Shown: positions 23,209 through 34,600 of the stretch, in pieces
Layout: every line of letters begins with the position of its first letter
How positions within the stretch are numbered: position 1 is the stretch's first letter
NCBI RefSeq assembly: GCF_000004075.3
Contig: NC_026659.2
Coordinates: forward strand, 26,926,272-26,990,271
Reading direction: 5' to 3'
From: Cucumis sativus
Lineage: Eukaryota > Streptophyta > Magnoliopsida > Cucurbitales > Cucurbitaceae
DNA: 64,000 nucleotides
Translations under genes and position numbers: made by a program
The notes under the pieces: model-generated
Database searches by the model: none
Seen by the model: only the letters and a program-made list of their open reading frames with translations
What the model was told of the DNA's origin: nothing

Positions 23209-24532
23209 ATGTACGTGACAAGGCCTCTTTCCCTGTACAGAGACTCTCCGTCGGTTTCGATGCCGCCACCGGAGGGTCCGAATTCTGGGATTTTGGTGAT
23301 CCAAGATCAAGAAGAAAATGCAGAATTGAGAAGCAGCAGGTGGTGTGGACTGTTTAAGAAGAAGGAATCAGTGAAAACGGCGCCTTTCCCTCAGAACAAG
23401 ATACTGCAGCTTACACATTCGGCAGAAGCAGGGGAATTTGAGTATTCAGAATCGGTTTACGCGGTGATGATTCCAGTTCTGAATCAGCCCCTCTCTTCCA
23501 ATCAATATTACATCATCAACGCTCGCGGCAATCGAAAAGGGTACGTACGCTATGCTCCTCCCACTCTCTGTTCCTTCTTCAATATATATATATGGGTGTA
23601 TTTTCAGATTCAGTCACTTGCCCTGTATTTAACTATGAAAATTGTCTCATTCTAGTAGCTAAGTTCAATTTAATTTCAGGCTAGCATGCACAAGCTCGAA
23701 GGCAGACGAGACAAGCAGCAGCAAGTGCTGCTACACCGTCCCTGATCCACCACCACAACTATTTGATCCAAAAAACCAATACCAACAATTCCAAATCAGC
23801 GATTACGTGTACTGTGGAGGAGCCTCTGGTTTCATATGCAACTCCGTGGCTCAAGACGGGGTTTCTCCACTACGTCTAAGCCGCAATGGGTGGCGAGCTT
23901 ATATCCATCCTCTCAACGACTTCCACGAGCCCACCCCAGCTCACGGCCTCAACGCCCAACTCCGAGCCCGCCTCCCAGACCTCAACTTCTCGCTCCCTTG
24001 CAAATCCTCTGACCCAGTAGCTGTAGGAAAGTGGTACAGCCCATTCATTTTCATTCGCGATGGAAATCAAGCCGTTGGATCTCAAATGACGAACTCGCCG
24101 TATTATGAAATTACCCTCCATCAGAATTGGGTTGAGATATTTGGATGTGAGAATAATGGCGTAGCTGTTGGTAATGTGGATGTTTTTGTGGAAAGGGAAG
24201 TTGTTTCGGGTGAGTCCGGGGCGTCGTCGAGCAAAAACGTTGTTGATGGAATTGTGTGGTTTGAGCCATTGAAGGTTGGGTTGAGCTTGGTGGTTGTGGA
24301 GAGGATGAAATGGGAAGAGGATAGAGGGGGGTTTAAATGGGTGCAAGAAGGGGAGGAAAAGAAAGTGAGGGTGGTGAAAGAGAGGTTGAAGTTGAAGGAA
24401 ATGGGTAAAAAGTGGACAAGATTTGGATGTTATGTGTTGGTGGAAAGGTTTGTGGTTAAGAGAATGGATGGAAGCTTGGTTCTTACTTGGGAATTTAGGC
24501 ATACTCATCAAGTTACAACCAAATGGGAATGA
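23209..24532 (+). CDS. DUF1262 protein, array copy 5
   Basis: Exons 23209-23540 and 23680-24532 encode 394 aa. The intron is the shortest of the array (139 bases) but sits at the same phase-2 site. The start is MYVTRPLSLYRDSPSVS followed by PPPEGPNSGILVI, the same PP-EGPNSG form as copy 1. Exon 2 contains ASSSK-type serine stretches, FDPKNQYQQF, GKWYSPFIFIRDGN (Ser replaces the usual Cys of WYCPF), YYEITLHQNWVEIFGC, VVVERMKWEEDRGGF and HTHQVTTKWE. It shares more with copy 1 than with copies 2-4, so the array seems to have an older outer pair and a younger inner group. Function unknown. Confidence 0.9.
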
Positions 24533-25630
24533 TTTCAGTTTGTTTTGGAGTCACTTCTGTCTATGTTTCTGAATTTCAATTATAATTTGTCATGGGCAAA
24601 TAATTATTATTCTTTTTAATTACTACGTCTTATGCTCTTATAATCTTATTGGGCTTGGTTGTGTAGGGTGATATAGTAATTGCATAATTGGGCGATTTCA
24701 TGATCAAATAAAGTGTATATCAATGTGTGTGATTGCAAAAATATGGGATTGTGATGAAAAAAACTTGTTCTTCATCCCTCTTTTTTACCTATTATAAATA
24801 TAACAAATATGATAAATAATCACAGATTATTTAAAATTGTTTTTTTTATCATGGTTGCAAAGTTCCAATAGAAAAAGAATCCGCAAATGAATATATATAA
24901 TTAAGTAATAGTGTTTTAATTACATCAATAATGACAAAAAAAAAAAAAAAACTCTTTTACTAAACCATAATTGTTTAATAGTGAAAATTTTGCTTATTTA
25001 AATAACTTGATTTATTTGTGAATAAAAAACATAATTAAGAAATATATTTTCAATATTTATAGTAAAATTATTAAAGATAGAAAAAAGACTTATTGAGAAA
25101 AAAAATCAACAAATAGTAATTCTTACCGATCAAACACATATATAGGAAAAGAAAGTAATTCTAATGAATAACAAAAACAACCCAAACTATTTATAAAATA
25201 TAGGAATAAAAAAACTTAAATGAATTATATAAACATTTTTCTATAGTTTGTAATTAATTTCAAATTTTATTAACATTGTTTTTCTTTTTCATATAAAAGT
25301 CGCATTCCACAAAAAGAGTAAGAAAAGTAATAGTGAAAAATCATTTATCATTTTTTGAGAAAACAAAATTTGGAAAACTGACATTGACAGCAGAGGACAT
25401 AAGGGTTTTAAAGCAAAAACCCTAATAATTGCACAATACGTAAATTCCATTTCCTTTTATTTTGTTTGTTTCCCGAACCGAACCCAGCTGGCCAATCACT
25501 CATCCTACGCGCGCTTTTTACACACAAGCAAGCAAGCAAAAGCGCGTAAACGCTGCGACTGCGCTGAGCCAACCGAAGCGAACCCCGAAACGGCGGAACA
25601 AGCTCCTAAGCCTTTGCTCTGCGCTCGACG
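24533..25630. other. end of DUF1262 array and importin-9 promoter/leader
   Basis: AT-rich to about 25440 with no gene; then a GC-richer leader with a CCAAT motif near 25491 and a CGCGCG stretch at about 25509, typical of a housekeeping plant promoter, just before the importin-9 ATG. Confidence 0.55.
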
Positions 25631-28600
25631 ATGGCAAATGTGATCGATCAAGATCAACAATGGCTTATCAATTGCTTGTCCGCCACTCTCGACCCAAACC
25701 ACGAGGTTCGCTCATTTGCAGAAGCATCCCTAAATCAGGCTTCTCTTCAACCAGGTTCTTGCTTTTCACTATAATTATCACTTCACTCCTCTTCCTATTG
25801 ATTCTCTTTTCTTCTTTCTCTACTGTTTCTGTATCGCCCACATCAACCTAACTGTAGACAAATCACATTTCCGCCTCGTTGGCGTAGGTCTGTAATTGTG
25901 TTAGGCAGGATCAGTTTAAGTTTATTTATTATTATTTTTTTTTTGGGTTAATTTTTTCTTCACCATCTAACCAACTTAGTGTACTACTTGAACTTAATTG
26001 TGATTCTTTGCTCATGTTAAAGGTTTTGGGGTTGCATTATCCAAAGTTGCTGCCAACAGGGAGCTGCCTGTAGGATTGCGTCAGATATCCTTTGTTGTAA
26101 TTGTGCTATTAAGATTCTTTGTTCTTCTGTGTTAATTGCTTCTCGTTTCCTGTTCTGTGCTCGAAATTGCTGTTTTGAACACTGCCTATTGCTCTGAGGT
26201 TTCTGGGTTGCATTACTACGGTTTTTGAGTTGGACTTTAACGGATTTACTTAGCTGCAGTCCTCCTAAAGCAGTTCATCAAGAAACACTGGCAGGAGGGT
26301 GATGAATTATTTGAACATCCTGCAGTTTCTATTGACGAAAAGGTAACTATTTTTACTCCGTGTGCTGTAATTCATATTTTCCCCACGCCTTCATTTCTTT
26401 CTTTTGTCGCCACTACTTGGATAATGGATAGATCCTTTCAGTTTTGCAATTCTACATTTGTAATTCGCTGTTTTTCTTTTCAGGCAGTCATTCGCAAGCT
26501 TCTTTTATTTACATTGGATGATTCCCATAGAAAAATTTGTACAGCAATTAGTGTGGCTGTGGCATCAATTGCAACATATGATTGGCCGGAGGAGTGGCCC
26601 GAGCTATTGCCTTGCCTCTTAGATTTGATGAATAATCGAATTAATATGAATGGTGGTATGGCATTGTACTTCGGATACATATTTTCCACTGTAACCTCTT
26701 TTTTCCATTTCTTTTGGATTTATATTGATTTAATTGAACTCTTTGAGCGGATACGACAATTATAAATAATTTCTTCATCTTGCTCATCACAAATGATCCA
26801 ATAGCAAAAGATTATTGGTTTTTTATTTGGATTTATATTGGATGATTTGGCAGACCTCAAGTCTGTAGTCTTCAGTGGATTTCTGTTGGAGCATTCGGCT
26901 TTGGATTAGTATTGTATCACTTGGCAGATCCTTGGATACGTATTGGGTTTTTGTTACATGTAGTCTTCGTTGAATGAATTTTTGCTTTATATTAAATTTT
27001 GTAGTGCATGGAGGTCTAAGGTGCTTGGCTCTACTCTCTGGGGAATTAGACTGTGAAATGATTCCAAGACTAGTACCTGCTCTGTTCCCACACTTGCTTT
27101 CAATTGTTTCATCCCCAGAGGTATAAATGCATTTTTCTGAAAAATGAGCATTGCTTTTTGATGATTACCTTTTTCTGCCGAGACAGAAAGTTCAACTGTC
27201 TTTTTAATTGTTTTTTATTTGAATTCTGGGTTAATACTGTTTCATACTTAGTCTTTGTGCTAAACAAAGAAATTAATGAAATTGTGTTTGGATCAATAGA
27301 AATTTTTGGCAAATTCTTAGTGGCAGAGGGGTCTATAATACAAATTGGTGTATATTTGGACATATTTTTCTATCGAACTTGTTGATAAGAAAGGAACTTA
27401 TTACATTCTAACTACAGCTTTTGAATGAATTCTTTGTTTAAAATTGGCTCGGTTCTTACATTAGAACAGTTATCCTTGGAAAGTGAAATAGTAAGAAAGA
27501 AAATTCACCGATGAACTTACTAAAGAGTGTTATACATACTTCTAACAAATGTGGGTTTGTTCGATCAGCAAGAATACTTTCTGTGAGTAACACGCCCATG
27601 TTGAACTTATATTTGATTTTCTAACCCTCTTACACTTGTTACACATGTATTACACACTTGTGTTGGGTATACCTGAACTGGAATGTTGGTAATTTTTTCT
27701 TTAAATCTTAAAATTCATGAACACAGAAAGAATCAAAGCATGAGCATTAAAAATAATGAAGTTTCAATTTAATTGTATGAACGTTCAGGACAAAATAAAA
27801 GTATTGAACTTTTCCCTTTTATGTATATAATTGCATGAACATGTTTGATTTTATATATTATTTCTTAGAAGATGTCGTGACATTTGGAATTATGATTTTT
27901 TAATTTGCATTTTCTTCTAATCCATAGATAAAGGCATCGTACTGTTGAGAATGTGAATTTGATTTCTTCAACCCTTTTTGTTTATTGCATACTTCTGTGC
28001 TCCATTGGCATTGTTTTAAAAAAGTAAAATATCACAACTTAAAGTTTTCTTTTAATGTGGAATTCATTCAAATGGCCCGAAAATGGACTTCTTGTGCAGA
28101 TGTATGACAAGTATTTGCGGACGAAGGCCCTGTCAGTTGTTTATTCTTGTATATCCATGTTAGGGGTGATGAGTGGTGTGTATAAGGTACCTTTTGGGAA
28201 CTTTACTTGCAATTGTTTATCAAGATTGTTTGCGAGTGAGCTCATTTTCTTCCCTACTAGGAAGAAACCAGTGCGTTGGTAATGCCCATGCTAAAACCAT
28301 GGATGGAACAGTTCTCTATTATATTAGGACATCCCGTGCAATCTGAAGATCCCGATGACTGGAGCATTAGAATGGAGGTTATTTCTTGCCTTTATTTGGG
28401 ATACATCTGCTTTTGGTCAATTGTTGTACGATTAGGTTATGATTCTTGAAATTTGGTTTTTGATCATTAGGTCTTAAAGTGCATGAACCAGTTCTTTCAG
28501 AATTTCCCTAGTTTTGCAGAAAGTGATGTTACAAGTATTACAATGTCCTTTTTCTACTTCCAGGTTAATTGACTTTTTCAGTTTTCTTGACAGACCTGTT

Positions 28601-31600
28601 TTTCTAACCATATCCTTTACGTGGTTGTAGTTATATTGCAATCAGTGTGGCAGACATTTGTGTCATCTCTCGAAGTCTATGTACGGTCATCCATTGAAGG
28701 TGTAGAAGACCCATATGAAGGAAGCTATGATTCGGATGGTGCGGACAAAAGTCTTGATTCTTTTGTCATCCAGGTCAATTGTTAATGATACTTGTTAATT
28801 GAATTTGTGTGAGAAGCAGTAGATATTTTCAGCTACGAGAGTGCTTTTGAAGTTCTATTTTCTCGTTCTTTTCCTTTTTCTTTTGAATTCGATAGTGGGG
28901 TTTAGTAGTGATTTCCATGGAAGTTAGTATTGAGGGATAGTGGTGCTTTTTAAATGAAAAACTTCTCTCTGTAAGCACTCTTGGAGAAGTCCCTCTAAAA
29001 GGACCTTAAAGTGATTTTTAAGGCCGTTTAGAATTTTCGTAATTTCTTCTTTAATCAAATAGCATAGAAAATTGGCTAAACATGCTCTTAACCATTCTGA
29101 ATGCCATACCAAACTCACTATTAAGCTTAAAAACAGTTTTTTTGGTTAGGGAATCAATTGTTTAGTACTGAATTATACCGTTCTTCTCACTATCAACTAT
29201 CAAGAGATTGTTCTTCATGAGCAGCGGTTTTTCATTTTAAAGTCATCTGTATGATGCCTATAAAAATGTGCATGTGTGATTACTCTATGAAAAATTGCAT
29301 ACCTGGTTTGGTTTTTGATCTATACTAAAAAAGAAAGTAAATAAATATAAAGAAATCTCTAGAAAGAATACACAAAAGTTGTTCTCGATAGTGTAGAATC
29401 CAAAATTCTTTTATTCTCTTTTCCCTTCTTCGTCTTCACATGTATGTTTGCCTTCTCTTTGTGCAAGTTTATTTAGCTCATAACTGAAACTATTTTTTTT
29501 TCACGTTTCTTGAATTTTCAGTTGTTCGAATTTCTTTTAACAATAGTTGGAAGTTCAAAACTGGTGAAGGTGCGCCAAATTACTTAATGCATCTAATTGT
29601 TTTACATCACCACCTTCTTTGTCTTCACTTAGTCTAGTTTTGTAGGTTGTGAAGAACAATCTAGGGGAGCTGGTATATTACACAATTGCTTTTCTACAAA
29701 TTACGGAGCAACAGGTTTTCTTCTACTTTTTGCATTGTATTTCTCGGGCATATAAGGATTTAGTTCAACACTAAATATTGGTATGGTCAATAGTACTTCA
29801 ATATATTTCTAATCTTGAAATATATTTATTGTTTCACATTTTATAATGTATTGTATATGCTGAAAAACTTATTCAAGATATTGATAAAAATAATGTTTTG
29901 GGTCATACTAGTTAAAAATTTAAAGAGCTTATTCTACGTTTTTTTGTATAAACTATTTATTCTAAGTTTGTTGTATAAAATACTCAATTTAACAAGTGTG
30001 GGGTTGGAGATATTTGAACCTTTTGAACTCTTGGCTAATGGTGTATACCTAAATCAGTTGGCCTATTCTGTTGGCGAATTTTCATATTGTTCTTACTCAA
30101 CACTTATAATTTAAAGCTATCTTTTAAAATCTACATGTAATAGATTCATTTGTGGTCAATGGATTCCAATCAATTTGTTGCAGACGAGGATGATGGCACC
30201 TTTAGCTGTCGTGTATCAGGTATGCTTATTTTTTCTTATGGTTCTTGATTTATTGTTAAGTGACTTGGTTGTTGAATTTTCCAGTACACAAGATTTGAAT
30301 TTTATATAGTTCAAAAGAAGGATTTGAATTTTATATAATTTAAGAACGTTCAAATTACAAGTTGGATCTGATCTAATAAAGTATTGACTCATCTTGATGA
30401 GAATAGCCCTAGTGGTGAAAGCCACTTTGGATTTCCATCCCATCTAAGAATGCAATTTTGAATGGTCTACTTTTCTTGCCTAAATAAAACAAATCTTTAA
30501 TCAAAACTAGGAGTTGGGTTAATTAACAGAATATACGATCTCAAAGTGAAACTAGAAGAATCTAGTGTGGCTAATACTTCATTTTGTACTTTCTTGTGAG
30601 CTACTCTGACTTAAAAGTTAATTTTTGGGACATCTCACACTTTTTGTATGTACTTTACTTTGTAGGATCGAATGTCTAACCCTACGTTGTAAACTTCAAT
30701 TATTTAGTAGGACTATGTTACCTATTTGTACATTTTTTCTTTGATGAGTTCTCATATATTCTAAAAAGAATGTATGCCTTTCTTCCAGGTGCACTGTTAC
30801 TTGAAGAAATTGTTAGCAATTGTGGTCTAGATGGAATCAATGCCATCATAGATGCTGCCAAAAGTCGCTTCAGTGAGTCAAAAAGAGAAAAGGCTTCTGG
30901 TTCTTCAGCTTGGTGGAGAGTGAGTAATTGTTATTTAAAATAATTGATATGCGTTTTCGGTTTTTGTGTAATTACATGCTGCCTATATTGTTTAGATGGC
31001 AGCAAAGCGTTGAAAGGTTTTATGAAAATAGTATTTGGTTTTCGTCATTTGCCCAACCAGCAATGTGGGTATTCCTGTAGTGGTCTCAATAAGCTTCAAA
31101 GCCAGAAAAGTGATTGTTGCTGGATTTGGTTTATTCCTTATTTTTCATGACTAATTGGATTTGTTTTTTTTTTCCTTCTAATTTCTAAATTGTTGGGTTT
31201 GAGCTTGTTCCTTCTGTTATCGATTCCTTTTTGTTCCTCTTAGAGCTCTGATGCATACTCCTAAGTCCTAAAGATTGATGGTAGCTTATATGTTATATTC
31301 AACCTTCTTTGTGACTCAAAATTTTAGTGAAAAGGTATGTTTCATTTATAACCAAAAATAAATAAATAAAAAATCAAATTTAGATATTTTTCTAATTACC
31401 ATCATGGCCTTTGTTTAAATGAACTCAACTTCATATCAGTCTGCACATTTTTCTTCTGAATGCTAAATTTACCAGTAGAAGGAATATGCCATCTTGCTGC
31501 ATCTTAACGACTTCAACTCTGTAATGCTTTTGTTGCTCTGTAGAATCTAATATGTGTATGTATTGTGCTCCAAATGCCTATTCAAGTGTTCAACCTTTTC

Positions 31601-34600
31601 TTCAATAAGAGACAATGAACATGCGTTATTGCCCTTTTTATGCAGGCATATTCATTTTCGCTATCCATTATGCTTCCTCATTGAATGAATAGCTTTGATC
31701 CTTGTAATAAAAGAGTATTTATTGTTTCCTTGACTTGTACTTGACTAATGTGACAGATCAGGGAGGCTATTCTATTCGCTTTAGCTTCTTTGGCAGAACA
31801 GTTGATTGAAGTAGAGGTTAGAGCAATTATTAATGATTTTATCACTCAGTTCTTGCATTAGTCATTTTATATAAGTGCCGTTTTAAATTTGTATTTTAAT
31901 TCATGAGAACATTTTTTTCTTGGAGGTCTGTGTTTTGGGTGGAAATATGATAGGATAGGACTAGTAAGCCTCCAATTGAATTCACATTTCAAGGGGGATG
32001 GTACGTGGTGGTTTTTGTGATTAGTTTGTTAGTATTTTGCATGTAGGAATCTAGGATATCTTAGGTACAAAAAGGGTGGATGGACCCCTTTGAATAGTCA
32101 TTGGGCAAGTATGTAATAGATAATGCTAGCATTTAGTTGGCATGCCTGTAAGTTGTTTGTTTTTGGAGAGCTTATCTTAAAGTCTGTAAGTTATAATTTT
32201 TTTTTCCTGATTTGCATTACAAAAGAATTCACTTTCTCCCATGTTATGTCAATTGACTTATCTAAATACTTGTTAAATTTTGAACATTATACTTTTACAG
32301 CCTTCTGGAGTGACAAGAGTTGGGTTGGGAAGTTTTTTGGAGGAAGCATTGACTGAAGACATGTCTATAGGTAATTTTGCTTGCCTACCTGATTTTGAAT
32401 TGCTAAAACTTTTGTAAACAAGTTATTACATCAACATTTTTTTTCGTAGGTCCTCATGACTGTCCCTTCCTTTATGCTCGTATATTCACATCAGTTGCCA
32501 AGTTCTCCTCTATGGTAACACTTGCTCCTTTCTTATGTTTGGATCATATTCTTTTCTGCTCCTCCTCCTCCCTTGCCTCACAATAGTATTTCTATGTTGG
32601 CAGATTAGGAGTGACCTTATTAATCAGTTCCTTCATGAAGCTGTGAAGGCTCTTGGCATGGATGTGTACGTGTGTCTAAATTTGTTGTTTCTTTTAACTG
32701 TTCAATTGTGAAATAATCTCTATTGTTTCAATATCTTTTGGCAGGCCACCTCCTGTGAAAGTTGGTGCCTGCAGGGCACTTTCCGAGCTCTTACCTGAAG
32801 CAAACAAAGAAATCATTGGGTCTGAAATGATGTTTTTATTTTCATCACTTGGAAATCTTCTCAATGGGGTACTTGGTTATGGAAATCAAGGAGACTAATT
32901 TTTCATAAAATACAGTATATCAATTAATGAATTTTCAGAAAATTAGTAATTTTCTTCTTCAATGTAATAAATTAATTTTCTCAAACAATATTCAATAATA
33001 TTATCATTTTGCTTTTGGTAGGCATCAGATGAAACTTTGCACTTGGTACTTGACACCCTGCAAGCTGCAGTTAAGGCCGGTAAGTTTTTTTGCAAGAGCT
33101 AAAAGCCTGGCTTGCTTTTGGTGAGAGTCTTCAAAGCTGAATGATGATTTTTATCAAAATGTATGAAATTTTTATATCTTGCCTGTTATCTGTTTCTGAG
33201 TTTTCGTCAATATTCCTGTAGGTGGTGAATTGTCCTCTTCAATAGAGCCCATTCTTTCTCCTGTGATTCTTAAAATGTGGGCATCACATGTCTCTGATCC
33301 TTTTATCAGCATTGATTTAATTGAGGTTCTCGAGGTAATATTGGCGAAACACACACGCACATATGTATTTATTGATTTCTGTGTTTCTATACTTACTGGT
33401 TTATATGGAATTTTGATCTTGCATCAGTTTCTTCTTCTTTTTTTCTTTCAAGTGCAATCATTTGGAAAGAAACTATAGAAACTGAGTGTTCAGTAATAAA
33501 TATAAAAGATATAATTTTTTGAAGTTTGAAATAAGAGACAGTTTCATTGATTGAGAAAATAAAGGAGTAAAAACTCCTAACAGCTAAGGCTAATGGTGCA
33601 TTACAAAAGAGTTTCCTAATTGGAGATTAAATGAGAAAGGATATGTTGAATGAAAAGTTGGTAAGATTTACACCAAAAGAAAGTTATGTTACGAAAGAGA
33701 CTAGTTTCAGCTGAATTATAATTAGAAGCAAATTAAAAGGAAATCAGAAGTGTTTGTGTTTCTATATTTCAAGAACCTGCACATATGTATTTTATATATG
33801 TCCTTTTCTTTTCTTTTCTTTTTTTTTTCGGGGGGAGGGGGTATATTGCGATGTCTTATGTCTTATAGTCAGGTATTTTCCATGGTTGTATTTTATGTAA
33901 ATGTACCCACATTTTAAGCCATGTTTCAACTTTCTACATGTTTGCTGACACTTACTATGTCATAAATTTCCTACAGGCAATAAAAAATTCTCCTGGTTGT
34001 ATCCACTCGTTAGCTTCAAGAATTTTGCCCTATTTAGTGCCTATACTAGACAAAGTATGGTTCTCTACTGTTTTCTGAGACAATCTTTTAATGAAAGGGA
34101 GAACTCTTTTGTAGGGAATTGGATTTTGTTTGTCTGTTAATGCTTACTGGTGGTTTTCTTATTGCATCTTGATTATCAGCCCCAACATCAGCCAGATGGG
34201 TTAGTATCTGGATCATTAGATCTGTTGACAATGCTTTTGAAGGCAAGATAAACTCCTTGCTATTTTCTTATTTGTTTCACTTTTCAGTCTTAATGTGTTC
34301 GTAAGACTCGAACCAATTTCTCTAACTACAGTTTGTAATGGCCTTGCTCAGAATGCTCCAATAGATGTTATGAAAGCTGCGTATGATGCTTGTTTTGATG
34401 GTGTTGTCAGGATAATCCTTCAAACTGATGATCATAGTGAATTGCAGGTTTTCTACTTACAACACTTTTTCCATAAAGATTTCGTCATATTTAATTTTAC
34501 ATCACAAATAACTTATTATCATTACTGGTTATCAGAATGCTACGGAATCTCTAGCAGTTTTTGTAGCAGGGGGGAAGCAAGAAATTCTCACTTGGGGTTC

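Noticed and set aside
23876-24511. 211-aa open frame antisense to DUF1262 copy 5
   Set aside because: Similar antisense frames occur in the other copies and follow from codon bias; the sense frame is a conserved family.
28610-28618. Second ATATCCTTT motif, near the end of importin-9 intron 8
   Set aside because: It lies inside the intron close to the acceptor, with no matching branch point or AC/AG end downstream that keeps frame; the GT-AG model fits the protein length exactly.
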